A stretch of 64,000 nucleotides of DNA, from the NCBI RefSeq assembly GCF_013870525.1, contig NZ_JACBXD010000030.1:21240-85239 (forward strand). Direction: 5' to 3'. Below are positions 24,485 to 32,961 of the stretch, one piece after another. A model generated the notes under the pieces. It was not told the origin of the DNA, made no database searches, and saw only the letters and a program-made list of their open reading frames with translations. Source of the stretch: Amycolatopsis pittospori (GTDB taxonomy: Bacteria > Actinomycetota > Actinomycetes > Mycobacteriales > Pseudonocardiaceae). Positions within the stretch are counted from its first letter, which is position 1, and each line of letters opens with the position of its first letter. Made by a program: the position numbers and the translations under genes.

Positions 24485-26308
24485 TCAGCCGAGACGCTGC
24501 TTCAGCGCGTCCAGTTCGTCACGCAGCGAAGACGGGACCTTGTCGCCGATCTTCTCGAACCACTCCTCGATCAGGGGCAGTTCCTGGCGCCACTCGTCGG
24601 CGGAGACGTCCAGGGCGGCCTGGATGTCGGCCAGCGGCTCCTTCAGGCCGTCGGTGTCGAGGTCCTCGGCGTTCGGCACGAAGCCGACCGGGGTCTCGTT
24701 CGCGTTGCCCTTGCCCTCGACGCGGTCGATGACCCACTTCAGGATGCGCGAGTTCTCGCCGAATCCCGGCCACAGGAAGCGGCCGTCGTCGCCACGGCGG
24801 AACCAGTTGACGTAGAAGATCTTCGGCAGCTTGTCCGCGTCGGCGTTCTTGCCGAGGTCCAGCCAGTGCTTGAAGTAGTCACCGGCGTGGTAGCCGAGGA
24901 ACGGCAGCATCGCCATCGGGTCGCGGCGCACGTTGCCGACGGCGCCGGCGGCGGCCGCGGTGGTCTCCGACGACATGGTGGCGCCCATGAACACGCCGTG
25001 CTGCCAGTCGCGGGCCTCGTTCACCAGCGGGACCGTGGTCTTGCGGCGGCCACCGAACAGGATCGCCGAGATCGGCACGCCCTGCGGGTCGTCCCATTCG
25101 GGCGCGAGGATCGGGCACTGCGACATCGGGGTGCAGTAGCGCGAGTTCGGGTGCGCGGCCTTCTCTTCCGACTCCGGCGTCCAGTCCTGCTTCTTCCAGG
25201 AGGTGGCGTGCTCGGGCTTGTCGCCCATGCCCTCCCACCAGATGTCGCCGTCGTCGGTGAGCGCGACGTTCGTGTAGACCGTGTTGCCCTTCTCGATGGT
25301 GCGCATCGCGTTGGGGTTGGTGTGCCAGTCGGTGCCCGGCGCGACGCCGAAGAAGCCGAACTCGGGGTTCACCGCGTACAGGCGGCCGTCCTCGCCGAAC
25401 CGCATCCACGCGATGTCGTCACCGAGGGTCTCGGCGCGCCAGCCGGGGATGGTCGGCTGCAGCATGGCGAGGTTGGTCTTGCCGCAGGCGCTCGGGAACG
25501 CCGCCGCGACGTAGTGGACCTTGTCCTCCGGCGAGATCAGCTTGAGGATCAGCATGTGCTCGGCCAGCCAGCCCTCGTCGCGGGCGATGACCGAACCGAT
25601 ACGCAGCGAGTAGCACTTCTTGCCCAGGAGCGAGTTGCCGCCGTAGCCGGAGCCGTAGCTCCAGATCTCACGGGTCTCGGGGAAGTGCGAGATGTACTTG
25701 GTGGTGTTGCACGGCCAGGAGACGTCCTCCTGACCGGGCTCCAGCGGCGCGCCGACGGAGTGGAGGGCCGGGACGAACGAGCGCTCGGTGCCGTCCTCGG
25801 TGACGAACTTGTCCAGCGCGGCCTTGCCGGCGCGGGTCATCACGCGCATGGAGGCGACGACGTAGGCGAAGTCGGTGATCTCGATGCCGAGCTTGGGGTC
25901 TTCGGCGCCGAGGGGACCCATGCAGAAGGGGATCACGTACATCGTGCGACCGCGCATGCACCCGCGGTACAGCTCGGTCATCGTGGCCTTCATCTCGGCC
26001 GGGTCCATCCAGTTGTTGGTGGGACCCGCGTCCTCTTCGTCGTCCGAACAGATGAAGGTGCGCTCTTCGACACGAGCGACGTCATTCGGGTCGGAGGCGG
26101 CCCAGTACGAGTTGGGCTTCGCGTCGAGCTGCACGAACGTGCCGGCGGCGACCAGTTCGGCGTTGATGCGCGCGGCCTCTTCGTCGGACCCGTCGACCCA
26201 CACCACGCGGTCCGGGGTGGTCAGTTCGGCGACCTCCCGGACCCAGGACAGGACGCCGCTGTGCGTCGTAGGCGCTTTTTCCAGTCCGGGGATGGCGACT
26301 GCGGTCAT
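24485..26308 (-). CDS. pckG: Phosphoenolpyruvate carboxykinase (GTP)
   Basis: 607 residues from ATG 26308, chosen because GGAG lies a few bases upstream and the family starts near MTAVAIPGL; an upstream in-frame start at 26341 is less likely. The GTP-type signature AAAFPSACGKTNLAML (P-loop around residues 269-283), the GYGGNSLLGKKCYSLRIGS region and the NWFRRGDDGRFLWPGFGEN region are intact, and the length is typical. It converts oxaloacetate and GTP to PEP, CO2 and GDP for gluconeogenesis. It stands alone, with a long leader and its own terminator. Confidence 0.97.
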   Translation of the reverse strand: MTAVAIPGLEKAPTTHSGVLSWVREVAELTTPDRVVWVDGSDEEAARINAELVAAGTFVQLDAKPNSYWAASDPNDVARVEERTFICSDDEEDAGPTNNWMDPAEMKATMTELYRGCMRGRTMYVIPFCMGPLGAEDPKLGIEITDFAYVVASMRVMTRAGKAALDKFVTEDGTERSFVPALHSVGAPLEPGQEDVSWPCNTTKYISHFPETREIWSYGSGYGGNSLLGKKCYSLRIGSVIARDEGWLAEHMLILKLISPEDKVHYVAAAFPSACGKTNLAMLQPTIPGWRAETLGDDIAWMRFGEDGRLYAVNPEFGFFGVAPGTDWHTNPNAMRTIEKGNTVYTNVALTDDGDIWWEGMGDKPEHATSWKKQDWTPESEEKAAHPNSRYCTPMSQCPILAPEWDDPQGVPISAILFGGRRKTTVPLVNEARDWQHGVFMGATMSSETTAAAAGAVGNVRRDPMAMLPFLGYHAGDYFKHWLDLGKNADADKLPKIFYVNWFRRGDDGRFLWPGFGENSRILKWVIDRVEGKGNANETPVGFVPNAEDLDTDGLKEPLADIQAALDVSADEWRQELPLIEEWFEKIGDKVPSSLRDELDALKQRLG

Positions 26309-26715
26309 CTCTACTCCTGACTTCCGACGGCAGAAGCCCACACCGGGAACGACGCTGTTCCGATGCGGGCTTCAGTGCCGGCGACCGAATGGCTTCGCAC
26401 ACCGGCGGGAAGACCGGTGTGCAGGTTTTGGGATTCCCCGAGAGTAGCCGGATGACCGGCAGGTAACCGAGAGCTGACCTGTCGGTTCTCTCACAAGAAC
26501 GATAAGGGAATCGATTCAGTATCACCGGAATGGGCCATACGCAGAAATTCTTCCGGTGATCGACAGCACAAGAGAGGGACACCCGATCGGGAAATCGGAC
26601 ACGAGAAAGCCCGGTACGAGGTCTCGTACCGGGCTGTTCTGTGACCAGGATTACACGAATTGGCCTAATGAAATGGACTGGACCACGCTTCTATTGGTTT
26701 AGTCCATTTCGCGAT
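26309..26715. other. Gene-free region: pckG leader and upstream terminator
   Basis: About 400 nt without a credible ORF. A hairpin CACACCGG / CCGGTGTG (26398-26405, 26414-26421) lies in the pckG leader. Further upstream is a perfect 13-bp hairpin, AGCCCGGTACGAG (26608-26620) with CTCGTACCGGGCT (26623-26635), followed on the minus strand by TTTCTC; it should end transcription from the gene at 26716-27435. Confidence 0.65.
26608..26635 (-). terminator. Terminator of the DUF6802-like gene
   Basis: It has 13-bp perfect arms, a 2-nt loop and a T-rich tail on the minus strand, 80 nt past the stop of the acidic repeat protein. Confidence 0.8.
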
Positions 26716-27435
26716 TTAGTTCTGGCTGATCCACTGCCCGGTGCCGGAATCGATCTTCGCCACTCCTTCGAGCGTTTCGGTGCCCGCGCCACCCCACGCC
26801 GCGTCGCCCGCGGGGTCGCCGACGGCGGCCGGAGTGTTCGCGAAAGCCGAGCCGATGTCCTCGTTGACCACGCCGCTGCCGGTCTCGGTCCACTGGCCGG
26901 GGCCGGTGTGCTCGTAGGTCTTCGAGTTGCCCGAAGCGTCCGTTTCCACCGCGATGTCGGCCTTGCCGTCACCGTCCTTGTCGGTGAAGGCGATCGTGCG
27001 GCCGTCCTCGGTCTGGATGACAGCGGTGTCGGGGGTGCCGTCACCATCGGTGTCGATCGTCGGCGGGCCGACCTCGACGTCGCCGTTGGGCATGTCGGCG
27101 TGCATGGTGCCGCTGGTGCCCGCGTCGCTACCGCTGTCGTCGGCGCCGCCCGCTTCGACCCACGCGCCGGAGGCTTCGTCGTAGACGGCCTCCTGGACGA
27201 CCTTGCCGTTGTCGTCGAGCACCGCGTACTGGTCGGCTTCGCCGTCGCCATCGGTGTCGACGAACGCCTGGCCGGTGCCGTCGTCGTGCTGGATGACGGC
27301 GGCGTCGTTCACGCCGTCCTTGTCGAGGTCGTAGTTGAGCTCGGCCTGGTACTCCTCGCCGTCAACGTGGACCGTGACCGCCTCCGCGGACGATCCCGCC
27401 TCGGTGTCCGTGCCACCGCTCTCGTCGACCCACAT
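26716..27435 (-). CDS. Acidic DUF6802-like protein with calcium-loop repeats
   Basis: 239 residues, very acidic, with no signal peptide. Four DxDxDG-type loops are visible: DLDKDGVND (36-44), DTDGDGEAD (60-68), DTDGDGTPD (128-136) and DKDGDGKAD (152-160). They occur as two pairs separated by a ~60-residue Gly/Ser/Asp-rich stretch, and the two halves align, so the protein arose by internal duplication. The loops resemble EF-hand-like or thrombospondin-3-like Ca2+ sites. It lies downstream of the dynamin locus. Location and function are unknown; secretion by a non-Sec route is possible. Confidence 0.7.
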   Translation of the reverse strand: MWVDESGGTDTEAGSSAEAVTVHVDGEEYQAELNYDLDKDGVNDAAVIQHDDGTGQAFVDTDGDGEADQYAVLDDNGKVVQEAVYDEASGAWVEAGGADDSGSDAGTSGTMHADMPNGDVEVGPPTIDTDGDGTPDTAVIQTEDGRTIAFTDKDGDGKADIAVETDASGNSKTYEHTGPGQWTETGSGVVNEDIGSAFANTPAAVGDPAGDAAWGGAGTETLEGVAKIDSGTGQWISQN

Positions 27436-27547
27436 GGGAAAACCCCCTTGAAGAACCGCTGTGTCGAAGCTTATGACTCACCGTAGGCCGGTTCGGTTCC
27501 GCTTCACAACAGCGCCACCCGCCTGGGCCGACCGGAGCAGGGCAAGT

Positions 27548-27597
27548 AGTCCTCTGGATGCGGTACTTGCGCGTGCAAGTACCGCATCCAGAGGACT
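27548..27597. terminator. Long hairpin after the first dynamin gene
   Basis: Arms 27548-27570 and 27575-27597 are perfect over 23 bp with loop GCGT. It is almost identical in sequence to the palindrome at 31165-31232, which lies after the other dynamin gene. It sits 11 nt past the stop at 27609 and is the likely transcription stop. Confidence 0.8.
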
Positions 27598-27608
27598 GAA
27601 CGCGGTGG

Positions 27609-29444
27609 TCAGGCGTCGCGCAGTGACCGAATGCGGCCCAGGAGGGTCTCGGCGCGGTCGCGGCCGTCCGAGACGTCCTTCAGGCGCTTCGCGACGGACG
27701 AGATCTTCTTGGCCCGCTCCTGCGCGCCCATCTTGATCGTCTTGTCGACTTCCTTCAGCTCCGCCTCGATCGCGTCGATGCGGCGGCCGAGGGCTTCGTC
27801 GAGCGCCATCGACAGCTGCTGTTCGGCCTCGATCAGCTGCTCCGCGACGAGTTGGTCCAACGTGGACCGCGCGTCGGCGATCGCCTCGACCAGCCACTGC
27901 TTCATATGTTGCTTGTCGGACGCGTGTTTGCGGGTGCGCGCCATCCACCAGCCGGCGCCGAGGCCGATGATGATCGTGGCGGGCAGGATCACCGGGTTCA
28001 GGATCGCGACGCCCGCGAGCGGCAGTGCCGCGACCTTCCCGGCGCCGAGTCCGCCGGAAACGCCCATGAAGATGAGCAGTTTGTCCTCGGCCGTCGGCGG
28101 CTTCTTGTCCGGCGGGCGCAGGACGACCGGCGGGCCGCCGGCCCTGGCGAACTGGCCACGGATGATGTCGAGCTCTTCGGCGGAGAAAAGCTCCGAAAGC
28201 GCGACGTTGGTGACCTGGTTCAGCCGCTGGGAAAGCAGCATCGAAATACGCTGCGACGTCGTCTGCAACGCGATGTCCACCTGCTGCGGCAGCGCGGCGA
28301 GGTCGTCGCGTTTCGCGCCGTCGATCAGCTGGCGGAAATGCGTCTGCGCGTCGCGCATCTGCCTGCTGGTCTCGTGTCCGACCTCGACGCGGGTCCGCTG
28401 GATCTCGGCGCGCAGTTTCAGCTGCCAGCCCCGGGTCGACGAGCGCCGCTCGGTGCTCAGGTCGTCGCGGCGCTGACGCAGTTGTTCCGCCTCGGCCTCA
28501 CCGGCGGACAGCGCGCGGCTTTCCGCCTGCAGCTTCGCCTTGAGTTCGCCGAGCGCGCTCGAAAGCGCGCGCAGGGTGTTGGCCTCGCCCAGCATCGCCG
28601 AACGGCCGACCAGCATCTCCTGCAACGCGCCCTGGAGCGAGGCGATGCCCGCCTTCTCGCGCAGCATCATGGCCATCTGCTCGTTCGGCGCCTTGGCGGC
28701 CGTCTCGAACATGCGCGCGGAAACCGGGTGGAACACGGCGTCCGCGAACCGGGGCGCGTGCTCGGCGAGGAGCCGCCTGTCGGCTTCGAGGACCTCGCGC
28801 CAGCCGCGGAACTGGTCGACCTTGGTCAGCGCGAACAACACGGTCTCGACGCGCTCGCCCATGGTCTGCAGGAACTGCAGCTCCTGCGAGGTGAACGGCG
28901 CGGAGGCGTCGACGACGAACAGCAGCGCGGTGGCACCGGCCGCCGCCTCCTTCGCCAGTTCGCCGTGCATCGAGTCGAGCCCACCGACCCCCGGCGTGTC
29001 CACAATGGACACGCGTTCGAGCAGGGGGACCGGGCCGGAGACCTCGACGTAGCGCGGCGGGATCTGACCCTCCGGCAGTTCGTGCGCGGCCGAGACCCAG
29101 CGGATCAGGTCGTTGAGGTCGATCGGCACCGGCGCCAGCTGGCCCGGGTAACAGGCCTGCGCGGACCACTGCTGCGCGTGCTCGAAGACGAGATACGTCG
29201 CCGTCGCGACGTCGGCGTCCACAGGGGACAGACCTGGCATGGAGAGAAGCGCGTTCACGAGCGAGCTCTTGCCGCGGTTGGTCTCGCCGACCACCACGAC
29301 GGACGGCTTCTTCGGCCGCGTCTTCTGGACGTCTTCGACCCACTTCGCGGCCTGAGGATCGGCTTCACGGACGACGGTGAGCAGCTGCTCGCGCGTGCTC
29401 TTCACGACCGCCGGAAGGCTGGCCGCGGCGCTCGGAGCGGTCAC
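27609..29444 (-). CDS. Bacterial dynamin-like GTPase (membrane-anchored)
   Basis: 611 residues. G1 is GETNRGKSS (53-61), G3 is DTPGVGG (149-155) and G4 is TKVD (207-210), all in canonical order. The middle is helical stalk (LSALGELKAKLQAESRALSAGEAEAEQL, coiled coil). Two hydrophobic stretches near residues 455-505 (KVAALPLAGVAILNPVILPA, TIIIGLGAGWWMA) form a membrane paddle or hairpin, followed by more coiled coil. Such proteins remodel or fuse membranes. It overlaps the GrpE-like gene by 4 bp and is followed by a long hairpin. It is related to the IniA/DynA class by architecture. Confidence 0.88.
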   Translation of the reverse strand: MTAPSAAASLPAVVKSTREQLLTVVREADPQAAKWVEDVQKTRPKKPSVVVVGETNRGKSSLVNALLSMPGLSPVDADVATATYLVFEHAQQWSAQACYPGQLAPVPIDLNDLIRWVSAAHELPEGQIPPRYVEVSGPVPLLERVSIVDTPGVGGLDSMHGELAKEAAAGATALLFVVDASAPFTSQELQFLQTMGERVETVLFALTKVDQFRGWREVLEADRRLLAEHAPRFADAVFHPVSARMFETAAKAPNEQMAMMLREKAGIASLQGALQEMLVGRSAMLGEANTLRALSSALGELKAKLQAESRALSAGEAEAEQLRQRRDDLSTERRSSTRGWQLKLRAEIQRTRVEVGHETSRQMRDAQTHFRQLIDGAKRDDLAALPQQVDIALQTTSQRISMLLSQRLNQVTNVALSELFSAEELDIIRGQFARAGGPPVVLRPPDKKPPTAEDKLLIFMGVSGGLGAGKVAALPLAGVAILNPVILPATIIIGLGAGWWMARTRKHASDKQHMKQWLVEAIADARSTLDQLVAEQLIEAEQQLSMALDEALGRRIDAIEAELKEVDKTIKMGAQERAKKISSVAKRLKDVSDGRDRAETLLGRIRSLRDA

Positions 29445-29944
29445 AGGGCCTTCTTCGCGTAGACGATGACGATCGGCGCGCGCAGGACCCGGTCGTGATC
29501 GGCGAAGCCGACGACCTCGGTCTCCGCGACCATGCCTTCGAGTGCCGGATCTTCGGTCGCGACGGCGCCGCCTGCCTCGTGCACGGCCGGGTCGAACCGC
29601 TCGCCGTCCGGGCGAAGGGCACGGACGCCGATCCCGGCGAGACCGTGTTCGAGCCGCTCGACCACGCCGCCACTGCGGGCGCGATCGAGCGCGTACAGGC
29701 AGAGCTGGATCAGCGCCTGCCTGTCGGCGAGAGCCTGTTCGAGGTCGGCCGGACCCGTGGTCGTGGACTCCACATCGGTATTCGACGCGGTTTCGACGGC
29801 TTCGGTTCCGTCGGACGGCGAAGTCTCACCGTCCACTTCGGCGATGATCCGCGCGATGCTCACGGCCGAGATCTGGTTGGTCGGCACATCGTCCGGGTTC
29901 TCCTCCGCGACAGCCTTCTTGCGCAGCCAGGCTCCCACCCGCAT
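29441..29944 (-). CDS. GrpE-like protein
   Basis: 167 residues. The N-terminal ~70 are polar and low-complexity (TSPSDGTEAVETASNTDVESTTT), then a helix (ADLEQALADRQALIQLCLYALDRA), then a GrpE-like beta domain: GIGVRALRPDGERFDPAVHEAGGAVATEDP and HDRVLRAPIVIVYAKK. GrpE is the nucleotide-exchange factor of DnaK-type Hsp70. The long dimer helix is shortened, so this is a specialised paralogue, not the housekeeping GrpE. It is coupled by a 4-bp overlap to the dynamin gene, suggesting a shared pathway. Confidence 0.75.
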   Translation of the reverse strand: MRVGAWLRKKAVAEENPDDVPTNQISAVSIARIIAEVDGETSPSDGTEAVETASNTDVESTTTGPADLEQALADRQALIQLCLYALDRARSGGVVERLEHGLAGIGVRALRPDGERFDPAVHEAGGAVATEDPALEGMVAETEVVGFADHDRVLRAPIVIVYAKKAL

Positions 29945-29977
29945 CGACCCCCGTAATGGTGTTCCCGGGCCGCCCGA

Positions 29978-30634
29978 TCAGCCCGGAGAGATTTCACCAG
30001 TGTCGGATACTTCTCCGCCGGCCGGGGGCGAAATCGGCAGAACGGGACGAAGGAATCTGGCGAGGATCACCTTCATCACCTCGATTTCCGCGGCCGGATC
30101 CAGTCCTGGGTCCAGGATCACCCGGGAAAGCGGTGCGTCGATCAACGCGGTGAGCCAGTCGGCGGTCGCCTTCGCCTCGATGCCGGGATCGATCCGGCCC
30201 GCTTCGATCGCCTGCTCCACGAGGCCGAGGAGGCCGTCACGCAGGACGCGGTCGTTGCCCTGGATCAACTCGGCCAGCTCCGCGTCGCGGGCGCATTGCG
30301 CGGCGACTTCGAGGACGAGCTTCGCCGTGAGCGGGTGCAGAAGCTGCTCGGAGACGTGCGCGATGACCTGGACGATGGCTTCCCAGGTGTCCTCGATCTC
30401 CCTGGCGGCCGCGAGCAGGGCCGCGGTCTCGTCGCCGTCCTGCTCGAAGATGCCGACGAACACCGCGCGCTTGTTCGGGAAGTAGTGGAACAGGCTGCCG
30501 GTACTGATCCCCGCCGCTCGGCAGATCTCCGCAGTCGTGGTCTTCTCGAAACCCTTCTCCGCGAAGCACACCGTGGCGGCGTCGAGGATCGCGCGGCGCT
30601 TCGCCTCGTGCTTCGCCGGGTCGACCGTCCTCAT
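29978..30634 (-). CDS. TetR-family regulator
   Basis: 218 residues. It has a typical N-terminal helix-turn-helix: KRRAILDAATVCFAEKGFEKTTTAEICRAAGISTGSLFHYFPNKRAVF. The C-terminal domain is the four-helix TetR type with a Gly/Pro-rich tail. It overlaps the YqeB-like gene by 4 bp, and the palindrome ACCGAGCGCTCGGT just upstream of that gene is its probable operator. The GrpE-like gene begins 33 nt after its stop, so it may control the dynamin unit. Confidence 0.88.
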   Translation of the reverse strand: MRTVDPAKHEAKRRAILDAATVCFAEKGFEKTTTAEICRAAGISTGSLFHYFPNKRAVFVGIFEQDGDETAALLAAAREIEDTWEAIVQVIAHVSEQLLHPLTAKLVLEVAAQCARDAELAELIQGNDRVLRDGLLGLVEQAIEAGRIDPGIEAKATADWLTALIDAPLSRVILDPGLDPAAEIEVMKVILARFLRPVLPISPPAGGEVSDTGEISPG

Positions 30635-31119
30635 TTCACCGCCGGCGGCTCGTCATGCCAGGGGTAGCCGTATTCGAGGAAGGCCTTGGCGACGGCTTGG
30701 CGGTCGACGTCACCCTTCTCCCGCGCCAGCTCACGGCCGTCGGCGGCGAGCAGGACGAGCTCCTTGCCGTCGAGGAAGACGGCCTGCAGCTTGGCCTCGT
30801 AGGCACGGGTGCGGCCCTTGACGGTGAGCGTGATCCGCGTGGGCGTCACCTTGACGATCAGGCGTTCGTGCGCCCAGACCCCGGCGAACAGCAGGCCGAG
30901 GACCACGCCGACGCCGATCCCGGTGACCGTGCCCCACGGCTGGGGGATGTCCGACACGAGCTGGAACGGGCCCTTGAACGGGACCCAGCTCAGGGAGGCC
31001 ACCCAGCCGGAGATCGACTGGAGGAACCAGCCGAGCCCGGCGCCCGCCAGCGGACAGCCGACCCAAGAAGCCGTGCGAAGCCACTGGGGCTCGTCGACGA
31101 TCGTTTCCATGGGCTCCAT
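30631..31119 (-). CDS. YqeB-like membrane protein
   Basis: 162 residues from ATG 31119 (the frame extends to a TTG at 31146, but that would place the operator inside the gene; a second ATG at 31110 is also possible). Two membrane segments (SWVGCPLAGAGLGWFLQSISGWVASL and GTVTGIGVGVVLGLLFAGVWAHE) are followed by a PH-like beta-rich cytosolic half (VKVTPTRITLTVKGRTRAYEAKLQAVFLDGKELVLLAADGRELA). The family is recognised by overall pattern only; function is unknown. It is the first gene after the TetR operator. Confidence 0.68.
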   Translation of the reverse strand: MEPMETIVDEPQWLRTASWVGCPLAGAGLGWFLQSISGWVASLSWVPFKGPFQLVSDIPQPWGTVTGIGVGVVLGLLFAGVWAHERLIVKVTPTRITLTVKGRTRAYEAKLQAVFLDGKELVLLAADGRELAREKGDVDRQAVAKAFLEYGYPWHDEPPAVK

Positions 31120-31125
31120 TATTAG

Positions 31126-31139
31126 ACCGAGCGCTCGGT
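31126..31139. promoter_or_regulatory. TetR operator, perfect palindrome
   Basis: ACCGAGCGCTCGGT is a perfect 14-bp dyad of the kind bound by AcrR-like TetR proteins. It lies seven bases upstream of the YqeB-like ATG, and the TetR gene is second in the same operon. Confidence 0.82.
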
Positions 31140-31164
31140 TTATCAATCCGAGGTCCTGGAAAAG

Positions 31165-31232
31165 CCCGCGTTTAGTCCTCTGGATGCGGTACTTGCACGT
31201 GCAAGTACCGCATCCAGAGGACTAAACGCGGG
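31165..31232. repeat. 68-bp perfect palindrome after the second dynamin gene
   Basis: Arms of 34 bp (31165-31198 and 31199-31232) meet with no loop around CACGTG. The stop codon of the second dynamin gene ends at 31251, so the palindrome begins 18 nt after it. The inner 50 bp repeat the hairpin at 27548-27597 with one base changed. It is probably a terminator, but an unspaced palindrome of this length is unusual. Confidence 0.85.
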
Positions 31233-31250
31233 AAGTGGAGGAGCGGGAGG

Positions 31251-32891
31251 TCAGTCGCGGATCTGCTGCCAGATGAGGAAGTACGCCCGGTGGACGACGT
31301 GCGCGACGCGGCTCTGAGCGGGCGTCGCGCCGAAGGACGCGAAGGAGCGCCACCAGCCGGCGCGTTCCAGCGCGTGCGCGGCGAGGTCGGTCCGGGAAGC
31401 GCCGGGTTTACCCAGCTGGGCACCGATGTCGGCGTTGCTGCCGACCCGCAGGACCTCCTCGGAGAGGTCCTCGGGCATGTCGACGGCGCCGGACGCGACC
31501 AGCGTGAGCGCTTCGAGCAGCCGGAGCTGGTGCGCCTCGGGCTTGGCGAGCAGGACCTCGATCGCGTCGTGGACGCGCTGCCGTTCGCCCGGGTCACCGG
31601 AGGCGTGGGCCAACGCGGTGACCGACGCCAGCGCGGCGGCCGCCTTGATGCCGTCGGCGCGGGCGGCGAAGACGATGCTCAGCCGCTGGCGGACGGCTTC
31701 GAGACCGGAGGCGTCGAGCAGCTTCCGCCGCAGCGAACCGGCGGTGATCTCCGGTTCCGCACGGATGGTCTCGACGGCGAACCGGACGCCGAACAGGTCC
31801 AGCTTCTCCAGCAGCCGCAGCCTGGTCCCGGCCGCGACGTCGCAGTCCCAGCTGGTGAAGATGTCCGCCGAGATCAGCATGGTTTCGAGGATGTCGTCGT
31901 CCATCTCGGACAGCTGGCGCAGCGCCTCGGCGTCGCCGGAGGTGAACCCGCCGGACTCGGCCGACTCCGCGATCAACCCGATCACCGGCAACACGTCCGC
32001 GACCCGCGGCTTGAGCGTCGCGGCCTGCTTCTCCGAAAGGAGCGTCGCGGCCTTCCAGACGTCGCCGCCCGAGCCCTCGACCGACTCCGGCGCGATGGTG
32101 TCCGCCTTGTTGAGCACCGCGATCGCGTTGACCGGGCCGGCCTCTCGGCTCGCGGTCGCGGCGGTGAACGCGGCCAGCGCCTGCTGGTCGTCGGCGCGCA
32201 CGCCCTGCGTGACGACGTAGAGAACGGCCTCCGCGCCCGCGACGGCGTTGCGCGAAGTGTCGTCCAGCTCGTCGGAGCCTTCGGAATCGGCGCTGTCGTC
32301 TTCTTCGCCGTCGTCGGGCTTGCGGTGCTTCGCCGCGCCCAGCAACTGCTCGGTCCGCGACACCGAGGCGGCGTCGAGCGAGCCGAGGCCGGGGGTGTCG
32401 ATGACGGTCATACCCTGCAGGACGGCGTTGGTGAGGTACGCCTCGATATGCGAGACCTTCTCGATGTCGATGCCCAGCTCGGCCGGGATCATCCCGTCGG
32501 CGGCGAACGGCAGCACCTGCTTGCGGCCGTCGTTGAAGACGATCTCGACGCGGTCGACCGTGCCGTACTGGAACCTGGTCACCAGCCGCGTGCACTCGCC
32601 GACGTCGGTAGGCGCGACCCGGCGCCCGATCAGGGCGTTGACCAGCGTGGACTTCCCCGATTTGATCCGGCCGGCGACGGCGACCTGGAGCGGTCCGCCG
32701 AGCCTGCGCAGCACCTCCGCGAACCCGGCCGCGGTCCGCGGGGACACCTGCGCCTGCAGGCGATGGCAGAGGTTCGCCACCGACATCGACAGCGGGCCGG
32801 CGAGCCGCCCCTGTTCCGTCGCTGACGTCACGGCCACCGTCCCCCTCCCCGTCTTCGAGCTCGTCGCGTCGAATCGTGCCATGCCGCTCAT
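31251..32891 (-). CDS. Second dynamin-like GTPase
   Basis: 546 residues. G1 is GRIKSGKST (74-82) and G3 is DTPGLGSLD (165-173); an acidic insert (DDGEEDDSADSEGSDELDD, about 197-215) follows; G4 is LNKAD. The remainder is helical with no obvious membrane paddle, unlike the other dynamin gene, so the pair may form a soluble/anchored hetero-oligomer as in IniA/IniC-like systems. The true start may be M4. It has its own promoter, divergent from the sensor kinase, and its own palindromic terminator. Confidence 0.86.
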   Translation of the reverse strand: MSGMARFDATSSKTGRGTVAVTSATEQGRLAGPLSMSVANLCHRLQAQVSPRTAAGFAEVLRRLGGPLQVAVAGRIKSGKSTLVNALIGRRVAPTDVGECTRLVTRFQYGTVDRVEIVFNDGRKQVLPFAADGMIPAELGIDIEKVSHIEAYLTNAVLQGMTVIDTPGLGSLDAASVSRTEQLLGAAKHRKPDDGEEDDSADSEGSDELDDTSRNAVAGAEAVLYVVTQGVRADDQQALAAFTAATASREAGPVNAIAVLNKADTIAPESVEGSGGDVWKAATLLSEKQAATLKPRVADVLPVIGLIAESAESGGFTSGDAEALRQLSEMDDDILETMLISADIFTSWDCDVAAGTRLRLLEKLDLFGVRFAVETIRAEPEITAGSLRRKLLDASGLEAVRQRLSIVFAARADGIKAAAALASVTALAHASGDPGERQRVHDAIEVLLAKPEAHQLRLLEALTLVASGAVDMPEDLSEEVLRVGSNADIGAQLGKPGASRTDLAAHALERAGWWRSFASFGATPAQSRVAHVVHRAYFLIWQQIRD

Positions 32892-32961
32892 CCTCGGGTC
32901 GCACCGAAGGTGGTACCGGCGACCGACGCGCGGACGGCCGAAGCCGACATAGTGTTACCAG

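Noticed and set aside
23576..26320. 914-codon open frame on the plus strand
   Set aside because: It is antisense to pckG and the LLM oxidoreductase; the residues are Arg/Val/Asp-biased with no domain.
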